From QHVT01 sp036399015 (GTDB lineage: Bacteria > Acidobacteriota > Thermoanaerobaculia > Gp7-AA8), in contig DASWNW010000012.1 of the NCBI GenBank assembly GCA_036399015.1, forward strand, positions 16,274 to 80,273: a stretch of 64,000 bases of DNA, given 5' to 3'. Each line of letters starts with the position of its first letter. Position 1 is the first letter of the stretch. The notes below the pieces were generated by a model that was given only the letters and a program-made list of their open reading frames with translations, did no database searches and had not been told where the DNA came from. A program made the translations under genes and the position numbers. Positions 33,204 through 42,536 of this stretch are shown piece after piece.

Positions 33204-34543
33204 TACTCCTCCCGCAGCGCCTCCAGCATGCGGTCGATGTCTGCTTCGGTGGTGCGGGGGTTCATCATCGTCACGCGGAGCACGCGCTCGCCGCGCAAGA
33301 TCGTCGTCGTGATCCAGGCGCGGCCGCTCTGGTTGAGGCGGTCGCGGAGGTTGGCGGTCTGCTCGTCGTCGTGGCCGCGGCGGCGGAAGCAGAGGATGTT
33401 GAGGTCGGGTTGGTGCACCGGCTCGAAGTCGTCCGATGCGGCGAGGCGGTCGTACAGATAGCGCGTGAGGTCGGTGACGCGCTCGAGCGCTTCGACGACC
33501 GGCCGCGGCCCCTGCGAGCGCAGGACGAGCCAGAGCTTGATGGCGTCGGCGCGCTTCGAGCACTGGATCGTCATCTCGCCGAGGTTGTCGCTGCCGGCGT
33601 GGAAGAGATAGGGGGCGTCGGCTTCGAAGGCGCGGCGCAGCCAGATGCCGTCGCGCACGAGGATCGTGCCGAGGGAGAGCGGCATCCACATCATCTTGTG
33701 GGGGTCCCAGGAGAACGAGTCGGCGCGCTCGAGTCCCCGCACGAGGTGCGCGAGCCGGTCGCTGAGGAGCACCGACGCGCCGTGCGCCGCGTCGACGTGC
33801 AGCCAGGTGCGGAAGCGGTCGCGGAGCAGCAAGATCTCATCGAGCCGGTCGAACGCGCCGGTGGCGGTGGAGCCGGCGGTGGCGACGATGGCCAGCGTCG
33901 CGGCGTCGTCCCGCTCCTCGACGGCGGCCAGCGCCTCTTCCAGCGCGCCGACGTCCATGCGGTGGTCGTCGTCCGTCGGCACCTTCAGCACGTCGACAGC
34001 CGGGATGCCCATGATCGCCGCCGCGCGGGCGATCGAGTAGTGGCCGTCGGACGAGGTGACGATGACCGGCCGCTTGCCGGTGCCATCCGCGATGAAGCGC
34101 GCGCGGGCGGCCATCAGGCCGGTGAGGTTCGCGACCGAGCCGCCCGACACGGCCGTCCCTTCGGCGGTCACGGGATAGCCGGCCAGGTCGGCGAGCCAGC
34201 GCACGACCTCCTTCTCGATGACGGTGCCGATGGGGCTCATCTCCCACACCGCGGTCGAGTTGTTCGTGAAGGAGATCAGCAGGTCGGCGGTCGCGGAGTC
34301 GAGCAGCGGCGGGCAGACCTGGTGGCCCATGTACGAGGGGTGATGGAGGTGATTGGAGTAGCGGGTGACGAGCCTCGCCAGCTCCAGCGGCTCCGCCGGC
34401 TCACCGATGCGCACCAGCTCGCGCAGCTCGCCGGCCGGCGTCCACTCCACGACCGGCCCCTCGCCCACCCGCTCCACGTGGTCGAAGAGCAGGTCGACGA
34501 GATCGTGGGCGAAGCGGCGCGAGGAGTCGAAGGGAGCGGCCAT
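33203..34543 (-). CDS. PLP-dependent decarboxylase (group II, glutamate/aromatic-amino-acid type)
   Basis: 446 aa from MAAPFDSSRRFAHD. Motifs are those of the fold-type I group II decarboxylases: NHLHHPSYMGHQ near the N-terminus, SGGSVANLTGLMAAR, HVDAAHGAS with the PLP-contacting His and Asp, and the Schiff-base Lys283 in SWDPHKMMW. Substrates in the family include glutamate, tyrosine, tryptophan, aspartate and diaminobutyrate; this cannot be chosen by eye. The enzyme is cytosolic. It is 14 bp downstream of the secreted-paralogue operon, on the same strand, so it may be cotranscribed. Confidence 0.9.
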   Translation of the reverse strand: MAAPFDSSRRFAHDLVDLLFDHVERVGEGPVVEWTPAGELRELVRIGEPAEPLELARLVTRYSNHLHHPSYMGHQVCPPLLDSATADLLISFTNNSTAVWEMSPIGTVIEKEVVRWLADLAGYPVTAEGTAVSGGSVANLTGLMAARARFIADGTGKRPVIVTSSDGHYSIARAAAIMGIPAVDVLKVPTDDDHRMDVGALEEALAAVEERDDAATLAIVATAGSTATGAFDRLDEILLLRDRFRTWLHVDAAHGASVLLSDRLAHLVRGLERADSFSWDPHKMMWMPLSLGTILVRDGIWLRRAFEADAPYLFHAGSDNLGEMTIQCSKRADAIKLWLVLRSQGPRPVVEALERVTDLTRYLYDRLAASDDFEPVHQPDLNILCFRRRGHDDEQTANLRDRLNQSGRAWITTTILRGERVLRVTMMNPRTTEADIDRMLEALREE

Positions 34544-34557
34544 ACGGACCGCGCATT

Positions 34558-35895
34558 CTACTGCGCGCGTGTCCGGTGCTGCGGGGAGTAGAGCGTCACC
34601 GCCTGCGTGTCGTTGTTTGTGACGCTGACGAAGCCCCAGATGCGCCCCTCGTTGGTGCGCGACTTCAGCGTCACGTCGACCACTTCGGCGCCGCGCAGCT
34701 CGGGAATCTGGTCGAGGTCGAGCACCGCGAACGCCGGACGCTCCGACAGGCACGGCGACACCGTATCGCACGACGAGGCAACGGTCAGGGTCAGCCACCG
34801 GGTGTGGAGCGCCGTCCCCTCCTTCGTGCGCACGACGACCAGCACTTCCCGTCCGTTGACGAGGTCGTAGTCGTACACCCGCAGGCGCGCGCGGTAGCGC
34901 GACTCGACCGGCACCTCCAGGAGGCGGATCGTGTTCGCCGTATCCTCGGCGCGCACGAGCGGCATCTCCGCGCCGAGGTCGGTCGTGCTGCGCGACAGGT
35001 CGACGATGTGGGCGGTGTAGCGGAGCGGCGCGTCGAGCCGGCGCGGCACGTAGAGGAACTCGCCGCCGTCGCGCTGGCGCATCGTGAAGCGCGCGCGACC
35101 CTGGGGCGGGATGAACGGCAGCGGAATCGGCAGGATCGGCGACGCGGGGTCGATCCAGATGTTCGGCACCGTCGCCACCTCCACGACGCCGTCGTTGTGC
35201 ATGCGGCTGTCGGTGACCCACTGCGAGCCGTGCGCGCCGCCGCCGATGAAGTTCACCGGGAACAGCACCCGCTCCCAGTCGTTCTGCGCCGGCATGCCGT
35301 AGTTGAAGCCGCCCGGCAGGGTCAGCGGGTCTCCGAAGCGCAGCTCGACCCTGACGTCGACGCGCCCGCTCCCGGGCGGAACGGTGGCGACGACCTGCTG
35401 ATCGCCGATCTCCTCGGTCTCCGCTTCCACGCCGCCGAAGAAGACGGCGAAGAACGCGCAGTGGATGAGCGGGCAGACCTGGCCGACGGGGATGCCCTCG
35501 ATCAGCACCTTCTGTCCCGGCTCCCCGAACTCGGGAGTGATGCGGAAGGGGCGGTCGTGCACGGCGAGCGTCCGGCGCGCCTTCTCCTCGCCGCCGATGC
35601 GCACGACGACGGTGTACTGGCCGGGGAAGAGCCGCGGCAGCCGCACCCGCTCGCCCCACGGCGCCGGGATGGTCAGGCCACCGCCGCCGTCGGCGAGGTC
35701 GATGGTGACGGTGGTCCCCTCCACCCGCACCAGCGGCCGGAGCGGAACGGCGGTCGATCCGCAGGTCCCGGTCATGACCGCCTCCACCCGCTCGTCGGAG
35801 TACACCCGCTCGTGCTCGAAGGTAAAGCTCCCCACCTCGCAGGCGAACGAAGGAGCGGCAGCGGCGAGGAACAGCAGCAGGAAGAGGCGTTTCAT
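34558..35895 (-). CDS. Secreted Ig-like family protein, paralogue D of a coupled operon
   Basis: 445 aa. Signal peptide MKRLFLLLFLAAAAPSFA. Order: an N-terminal beta domain (GERVRLPRLFPGQYTVVVRI), an IPT/TIG-like domain (RITPEFGEPGQKVLIEG) with a C-x4-C pair in VCPLIHCA, then the core shared by all four paralogues: VLFPVNFIGGGAHGSQW, AEMPLVRAED, LLEVPVESRYRARLRVYDYD and a closing WGFVSVTNNDTQAVTLYSP. A second Cys pair lies near the C-terminus (SSCDTVSPCLS). No catalytic motif or anchor is seen. Last of five genes with 4-bp overlaps. Function unknown; an extracellular binding or surface layer role is possible. Confidence 0.82.
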   Translation of the reverse strand: MKRLFLLLFLAAAAPSFACEVGSFTFEHERVYSDERVEAVMTGTCGSTAVPLRPLVRVEGTTVTIDLADGGGGLTIPAPWGERVRLPRLFPGQYTVVVRIGGEEKARRTLAVHDRPFRITPEFGEPGQKVLIEGIPVGQVCPLIHCAFFAVFFGGVEAETEEIGDQQVVATVPPGSGRVDVRVELRFGDPLTLPGGFNYGMPAQNDWERVLFPVNFIGGGAHGSQWVTDSRMHNDGVVEVATVPNIWIDPASPILPIPLPFIPPQGRARFTMRQRDGGEFLYVPRRLDAPLRYTAHIVDLSRSTTDLGAEMPLVRAEDTANTIRLLEVPVESRYRARLRVYDYDLVNGREVLVVVRTKEGTALHTRWLTLTVASSCDTVSPCLSERPAFAVLDLDQIPELRGAEVVDVTLKSRTNEGRIWGFVSVTNNDTQAVTLYSPQHRTRAQ

Positions 35896-37202
35896 GGCGT
35901 CGCTCCGGGGGTCTTATGCTGTGGCGTGTAGAGCGTCACCCGCTGCGTCTCGTTGTTCGAGACGCTGACGAACGCCCAGAGGCGCGCGTCGTTCGTGGCC
36001 GCGCGCAGGGTGATGTCGACCTCCCCCGCGTTCGCCAGCCCGGCGATGGACGACAGGTCGAGCGCGACGAACGGCGAGCGGTAGGTCTCGCAGTCGACGA
36101 CGCACGACGGAAGCTGCGTGACGGCGGAGAGGCGCACCGCGAGCCCCTCCTGGTTGGTGACCAGGATGTTGACCTCGCGGCCGGCGACGGTGTCGAAGTC
36201 GTAGACGCGCAGCCGCGCGCGGAAGAGGGAGCGCAGCGGGACGTCCATCAGCCGGATCACCGGCGAGGTGTCCTCGACGCGCACGACCGGCAGCTCGGTG
36301 CCGCGGTCGGTGGCGCTGCGCGAGCGGTCGAGGATGTGCGACTTGTACGTGAGGAACCTCTCCAGCCCGCGCGGGACGAAGAGGTAGACGCCCCCCTCGA
36401 CCCGTTCCTGCGGAAACGGCACGTGCCCGCCGGGCGGAAGCGGCGTGACGCCCGCCAGGTCCGAGAAAGAGAAGAGCGGCTCGGTCGGGACGGGGATCGG
36501 CGCGTCGTTGCGGACGACCGTCTCGGTGCGCCAGTCGGCCCCCTGCGCCCCCTCGCCGCGGAAATTGAGCGGCAGCAGCACCTTCTCCATCCGCGCGACG
36601 CCGGGATGGTCGCCGGAGGTCATGCCGAAGTACCCCGCCGGCAGCGTCAGCGTCGTGGCGCCGATCGTCACGGTGACGTCGACCTCGCCGACGACGCTCG
36701 GCGTCACCACCTCGAGATCTCCCGTGCCGGTCACGTCGACTGCCTCCGCCTCCCGGCGGCCGAAACGCACCACCGGCGTGCAGCGGTCGACTTCGCAGCC
36801 GCGGATCCCTTCGATCAGCACCTGCGTGCCGCGGACACCGAATCCCGGCGCGACCGAGAAGGGCTTCGGCAGCACGACCAGCGTCGTCTCCTGCAGCGTC
36901 TCGTGCACGGTGCGCACGACCACGCGGTAGGTGCCGGCCGGCATGCCGTCGACGCGCACACGCTCTCCCCACCACGACGGCGTGAGGAGGATGCCGCTCC
37001 CCCGCATCAGGTCGATCGTGATCTGTCCCGGCGCGACCCGCAGGTAGGGAAGACCGGGAGGAGGGCTGGTGGGCGAGCCGCCGCGGATGAGGATGTCGAA
37101 GGCCTCGTTCTCGCGCACCTGCGGCGGGTCGAAGACGATCTCCGCCGACGCGGCGGTCACGAACAGGAACAGCGACAGGACCGCGAGCAGATGTCGTCTC
37201 AT
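35892..37202 (-). CDS. Secreted Ig-like family protein, paralogue C
   Basis: 436 aa. Signal peptide MRRHLLAVLSLFLFVTAASA. N-terminal beta domain (GERVRVDGMPAGTYRVVVRT), IPT/TIG-like segment (SVAPGFGVRGTQVLIEG) with the Cys pair GCEVDRC, then the shared core: VLLPLNFRGEGAQGADWRTE, TELPVVRVED, LMDVPLRSLFRARLRVYDFD, and WAFVSVSNNETQRVTLYTP. It is closest to paralogue D; the order of motifs and lengths match throughout. It starts with ATG overlapping the stop of the 134-aa gene upstream (ATGA), and its own stop overlaps the next start, so the products are probably made in fixed ratio. Confidence 0.82.
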   Translation of the reverse strand: MRRHLLAVLSLFLFVTAASAEIVFDPPQVRENEAFDILIRGGSPTSPPPGLPYLRVAPGQITIDLMRGSGILLTPSWWGERVRVDGMPAGTYRVVVRTVHETLQETTLVVLPKPFSVAPGFGVRGTQVLIEGIRGCEVDRCTPVVRFGRREAEAVDVTGTGDLEVVTPSVVGEVDVTVTIGATTLTLPAGYFGMTSGDHPGVARMEKVLLPLNFRGEGAQGADWRTETVVRNDAPIPVPTEPLFSFSDLAGVTPLPPGGHVPFPQERVEGGVYLFVPRGLERFLTYKSHILDRSRSATDRGTELPVVRVEDTSPVIRLMDVPLRSLFRARLRVYDFDTVAGREVNILVTNQEGLAVRLSAVTQLPSCVVDCETYRSPFVALDLSSIAGLANAGEVDITLRAATNDARLWAFVSVSNNETQRVTLYTPQHKTPGATP

Positions 37203-37603
37203 GAAGGGTCGTCCAATGGTTTGATGGGGTTGTAGCGATCGACGAGCGCCGCCCAGGCCTGCAGGTAGCGCTCGCGCCGCACGCGGAAGATGCTCGTGAA
37301 GTCGACGGCGTTGGCGTCGTCACCGACGGCGACGTACACCCACTCCCCTTCCAGGAAGATGAGGATGCGCCAGCCCTCGTCGCGGTCGTCGTAGGGCTCG
37401 GCGATGCTGCCGAGGGGCACGTCCATCGGCACGAAGTGACGGAGGTCGCGGTCAGCGTGGTCCCACGCCGGAAAGTCGGTGAGCCGCCCCTGCGAGGCGC
37501 TCGCGAATTCGACGTGCAGTCCGCCCTCGCCGGTGTCGAACAGCCGCACGAGGAAGTCGTCGACCATCGGGAACTCCTCGAGCTCCTCCCGGGTGAACGT
37601 CAT
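37199..37603 (-). CDS. Acidic cytosolic protein embedded in the secreted-paralogue operon
   Basis: 134 aa, no signal peptide or membrane segment. Begins MTFTREELEEFPMVDDFLVR and includes LRHFVPMDVPLGSIAEPYDD, a Trp-rich stretch DEGWRILIFLEGEWVYVAVG and FRVRRERYLQAWAALVDRYNP. Strongly acidic; alpha/beta mix. No known family is recognised. Both ends overlap neighbours by 4 bp (ATGA), so it is a fixed operon member although its partners are exported. It could be an immunity, chaperone or regulatory partner; that is speculation based on context. Confidence 0.78.
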   Translation of the reverse strand: MTFTREELEEFPMVDDFLVRLFDTGEGGLHVEFASASQGRLTDFPAWDHADRDLRHFVPMDVPLGSIAEPYDDRDEGWRILIFLEGEWVYVAVGDDANAVDFTSIFRVRRERYLQAWAALVDRYNPIKPLDDPS

Positions 37604-38907
37604 CGAAAACCGCCGGTGCCGTCGGGGGTGACGAGCGTGACCTGCTGCGTGTCGTTGTTCGTGACCGAGGCGAACGACCATGCGAGCGAGTTGCCGGGCG
37701 GCACCACGGAGACGATCTCCCGCGTGCCGGGTTCGCCGGCCGGCAGGTCCAGCTCGGCGTACGCCGGCGTGGCGGCGCAGCTCTCGTAGCTGTCGCAGTG
37801 GCGCGTCACGGTGTAGTTGACGTGGCGCCCGCCGTACCGCACGAAGCCGGTGTCGCCGTGCGCCGCGCCGAAGGCGTAGATGCGCAGTTTCACGCGGTAG
37901 CGGGGATCGAGCGGGACGTCGAGCAGCGTCATGGTCCCCACATCCATGTCCCGTTCCCGCACCACCGGCACCTCGGTGCCGAACCCCTCGGCCACGCGCG
38001 AGACGTCGCGCACGCGCAGCGAGAACGCGAGGTCCTCCGCGTCGCGGCGCGTCACGAGCAGCGCGACGCCGTGCGGGTAGGTGCCGCCGTTCCAGGCCAG
38101 CTTCGAGTGCGGCTGCAACAGCTCCGTGCAGGGGCCCACCACGGCGGGGCAGACGAACGGCGCGATGGCGTTGACGGTGACGATCGGCCACGGCTGCGGA
38201 TTCGCGATCGCGCTCTCGGTCCGCCAGAGCGAGCCGTGCGCGCCGGGCGCGTCGAAGTTGAGCGGGAAGAGGATGCGCTCGACGTGCGTGAAGTCGGGCG
38301 CGCCGGGGCCGAAGGTAAAGACGGCGCCCGGCAGCGTCACCGTCGAGCCGCCGTTCGCGATCGAGACGTCGTGCAGCCCCGGCGCCGTCGGCGGCGCCAT
38401 GACGACGATCTCGTTCGGATGACTCCCCTGCCTCTTCGTCATGGCCTCGACGCCGCCGATGCGGATCGCGCACTTCAGTTGGGGGCAGAGACTGAACGCG
38501 AGGTCCTGCAACCGGATGTGCAGTTCCACCCCGCCGGTCGCCGCCAGGCCGAACGGACGCACCTCGAACGGCTGCTCGCCCTCGCCGAGGACGCGGAAGG
38601 CGCCGAACGCCCAGGGAGCGTTGCCGTCGAAAACGCCGACGCTGTACTCGCCCGGCCGGAAGGGGCCGAGCTCGAGGACGCGCGTCTCCGGCGTACAGGG
38701 CTGCGGCCGGGTGAGGCGGATGGTGACCTCGAAGCCGGAGCGGGTCACTACCGGCGCCGGGGAGTTGCTGCAGGCGTTCGGAATGCGGACCTCAATTTTC
38801 TCGCCCGTGCGGATGACCTGCGGCGAGAACGTGACCAGATCCAGCGCCGCCGCGGGGAACGCCGCCGCGAGGATGAGGACTGCCGCGAGCGCGAGGCGGC
38901 GGCTCAC
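37600..38907 (-). CDS. Secreted Ig-like family protein, paralogue B
   Basis: 435 aa from a GTG overlapping the preceding stop (GTGA). The signal peptide is encoded directly after the start (SRRLALAAVLILAAAFPAAA). N-terminal beta domain (LELGPFRPGEYSVGVFDGN), a middle domain with the C-x4-C pair LCPQLKCA, then the shared core: ILFPLNFDAPGAHGSLWRTE, TEVPVVRERD, LLDVPLDPRYRVKLRIYAF, Cys pair CDSYESC, and WSFASVTNNDTQQVTLVTP. Two further cysteines (VCPAVVGPC) are special to this copy. It is the nearest relative of paralogue A upstream. Confidence 0.82.
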   Translation of the reverse strand: MSRRLALAAVLILAAAFPAAALDLVTFSPQVIRTGEKIEVRIPNACSNSPAPVVTRSGFEVTIRLTRPQPCTPETRVLELGPFRPGEYSVGVFDGNAPWAFGAFRVLGEGEQPFEVRPFGLAATGGVELHIRLQDLAFSLCPQLKCAIRIGGVEAMTKRQGSHPNEIVVMAPPTAPGLHDVSIANGGSTVTLPGAVFTFGPGAPDFTHVERILFPLNFDAPGAHGSLWRTESAIANPQPWPIVTVNAIAPFVCPAVVGPCTELLQPHSKLAWNGGTYPHGVALLVTRRDAEDLAFSLRVRDVSRVAEGFGTEVPVVRERDMDVGTMTLLDVPLDPRYRVKLRIYAFGAAHGDTGFVRYGGRHVNYTVTRHCDSYESCAATPAYAELDLPAGEPGTREIVSVVPPGNSLAWSFASVTNNDTQQVTLVTPDGTGGFR

Positions 38908-40178
38908 GGCCGGCCTCCCTTCCCGCCCGGCGTCACGACCGTGACCTGCTGGGTCTCGTTGTTGGTGACGGTGATGAAGCCCCACGTCGCGACGTCGGGC
39001 AGCGTGACGGTCACGTCGGCGCGCGCTCCCTCCGCTGCAGTCGAGGGGAGGTCGAATTCGGCGTAGGAGTGACATCCGGAATCGTCGCAGACGGGGGCGA
39101 GGCGAACGTAGGTCGTGACGATCGGACCCGAACGGGGAGCGACCGAGATGGCGGCGGATTGCGTCGTCGCGGTCAGCGCGTAGACGCGCAACTTCACGCG
39201 ATAGCCGCTCTCGACCGGCACGTCGAGCAGCGTGAACGGCGTGTCGAAGAACGTGTCCCGCTCGCGGACGACCGGGATCTCCGTCCCGTAGCCGTCCTCG
39301 ACGCGCGAGACGTCGCGGGCGCGGAGACCGAAGGCGACGTGCGGCGCCTGGTCGCGCGGGATGCGCAGGACGAGACCGCGGGGATAGTCGCCGCCGGCGA
39401 GGCGGGCCACCTCGCCAGGATTCAGGAGCCTTCCCTCCCAGGAGTAGACCAGCCACGACTCCAGATTCGCGACCACCGCCTCGGTGCGCCAGAGCGATCC
39501 GTTCGCGCCCGGCGCGTCGAGGAGCAGCGGGAAGAGGACCGGCTCGAAGAGCGACATGCCGGCGTCCTGCGCGTCGCCGCCCACGACGTACAGAGCCTTC
39601 TGGACGGTCACGAACGTGGAGCCGTGCTCGACCCGGACGTCGGCGAAGCCGGCGTCGAGCGGCGGAGCGGTGAAGAGAATGACGCGGCCGTGGAGCGCGA
39701 CCCCGGTCCCCGGGAGGCCGTCGACGAAAACGCGGCAGTTCGCCGCCGTCACGCAGAGCGACTGCAGTGCGTCGATGGCCAGCACCGGAGGCGTCGGCCA
39801 GTCGAGCCGCACCACCGCGGGCTCGACCCGGAACGCCCGCTCCTCGGCGTCGCGGACCACGAACGCGGCCGTGGCCGCGATCGCATCCTCCGGATCGGCC
39901 GTCACCTCGACGCGGTACTCCCCGGCCGGCAGCAGGCCGGGGACGCGCACCGTGTATGGATACGGGATCGGGGGATCGGCGCAGAGGTGTCCGGTGTGCT
40001 CGAAATGGAGCTTGATCACCGAGCCGGCGACCGTCACCGAGGCCGGGCCGGGGGCACAGGCGAGATAGATGCGCAGGTCGACCGGCGTGCGGGTGGTCGG
40101 CGCGACGGGAAGGACGAGCAGCCGATCCTGCGCCACCGCCGGAAGAGAGAACAGCAGGAGAAGCAGCACCTTGCGCAA
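38904..40178 (-). CDS. Secreted Ig-like family protein, paralogue A (first gene of the operon)
   Basis: 424 aa from a TTG with a good GGAGG site 9 bases before it. Signal peptide MRKVLLLLLFSLPAVA. N-terminal beta domain (VRVPGLLPAGEYRVEVTAD), Cys pair LCVTAANC, then the core: VLFPLLLDAPGANGSLWRTE, TEIPVVRERD, LLDVPVESGYRVKLRVYAL, Cys pair CDDSGC, WGFITVTNNETQQVTVVTP. The core resembles the PGAxGSxWRTD-type beta modules found in secreted proteins of several acidobacteria; this likeness is from memory. It leads a five-gene run in which every junction overlaps by 4 bp. Confidence 0.82.
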   Translation of the reverse strand: MRKVLLLLLFSLPAVAQDRLLVLPVAPTTRTPVDLRIYLACAPGPASVTVAGSVIKLHFEHTGHLCADPPIPYPYTVRVPGLLPAGEYRVEVTADPEDAIAATAAFVVRDAEERAFRVEPAVVRLDWPTPPVLAIDALQSLCVTAANCRVFVDGLPGTGVALHGRVILFTAPPLDAGFADVRVEHGSTFVTVQKALYVVGGDAQDAGMSLFEPVLFPLLLDAPGANGSLWRTEAVVANLESWLVYSWEGRLLNPGEVARLAGGDYPRGLVLRIPRDQAPHVAFGLRARDVSRVEDGYGTEIPVVRERDTFFDTPFTLLDVPVESGYRVKLRVYALTATTQSAAISVAPRSGPIVTTYVRLAPVCDDSGCHSYAEFDLPSTAAEGARADVTVTLPDVATWGFITVTNNETQQVTVVTPGGKGGRP

Positions 40179-40265
40179 CTTCTACCTCCAGGGAGAAAGG
40201 AGCGGAAATGTCGTTACCGCATGGATGGTATGGGATAACGGCGGGAGGTGCAAGCGGCGCGGCTG

Positions 40266-40373
40266 AGTTCCTCGGGTTACTCGGGGGTTCCTCGGCGTTC
40301 CTCGGGGTGGGAAGCAGACGGCCGCGACCGCCGAGGAACCGAGGAACTCCGAGGAACTCCGAGGAACCGGGGC
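40266..40373. repeat. TTCCTCGGG nonamer hairpin
   Basis: Five TTCCTCGGG-like units (40267-40305) face five CGAGGAAC units (40343-40369) across a GGAAGCAGACGGCCGCGACC loop. Same unit as in the AmpG-like and rsmE genes, here arranged as a hairpin between the operon start and the guaB stop. Confidence 0.85.
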
Positions 40374-40384
40374 GCGCGCGCCCC

Positions 40385-41947
<1,563 letters not shown>

Positions 41948-42011
41948 GTCCGCCTCCGAATTTGAGTATAGAACGGGAGGCCATGCACCGGAATTGCACG
42001 CGGAAGTGGGC

Positions 42012-42275
42012 GTGACCATTCGCTTTACGATCGAGGAGCGTCATCTGACAGAGGCCGACGGGCGCCCTGTGGTGGCAGGCAACAACGTCGAATTCGTGAC
42101 CGTCGAAGCCGAGAACATCGACGACGCGGTCCGCCTCTACATCAGAAAGGACGAGGCCGAGCTCATCGGCGCCGTCCTCAAGTTCCCCGGGTTCCAGGCG
42201 GTGGCCACCGTCCGCAAGGCGAGCGGCGTTTACACGCTGCAGTTCACACCGGCGAGCCAGCAGTTGAAGCTGTAA
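42012..42275 (+). CDS. Conserved small protein of unknown function
   Basis: 87 aa from a GTG at 42012 (a longer frame would overlap guaB's start). The sequence TIRFTIEERHLTEADGRPVV then FVTVEAENIDDAVRLYIRKD and VLKFPGFQAVATVRKASGVYTLQFTP looks like a small alpha/beta fold with no export signal. No family recognised. The region upstream is the guaB promoter side, so both may share a divergent promoter. A heptamer repeat begins right after the stop. Confidence 0.6.
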   Translation: MTIRFTIEERHLTEADGRPVVAGNNVEFVTVEAENIDDAVRLYIRKDEAELIGAVLKFPGFQAVATVRKASGVYTLQFTPASQQLKL

Positions 42276-42282
42276 TCGGTCG

Positions 42283-42388
42283 GGTTGCTGGTTGCTGGTT
42301 ACTCGTTGCTGGTGACTGGTTGCTGGTTACTCGTGAGGTACCGGTCAGGCGAAAAAGCCCGAGCAACGCGCAACCAGCAACACTATTC
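42283..42388. repeat. GTTGCTG heptamer hairpin
   Basis: GTTGCTGGTTGCTGGTTACTCG and further GTTGCTGGTGACTG units, a loop GAGGTACCGGTCAGGCGAAAAAGCCCGAGC, and a right arm AACGCGCAACCAGCAACAC. It lies between convergent genes. The rest of the gap to 42536 shows no gene. Confidence 0.75.
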
Positions 42389-42536
42389 AAAACGCGCAGG
42401 TAACCGCTTACCAAACACCGTTGCCGGGCGCCACCCGATCCGTTACGCCGAGTTCACCGGTGGCACACCCGAGGTCCGTATATTGCGCTCGATGAGGCTG
42501 GCGGCGTTCGTGGCGATCTTCGGGGCGGGAGCGGAG

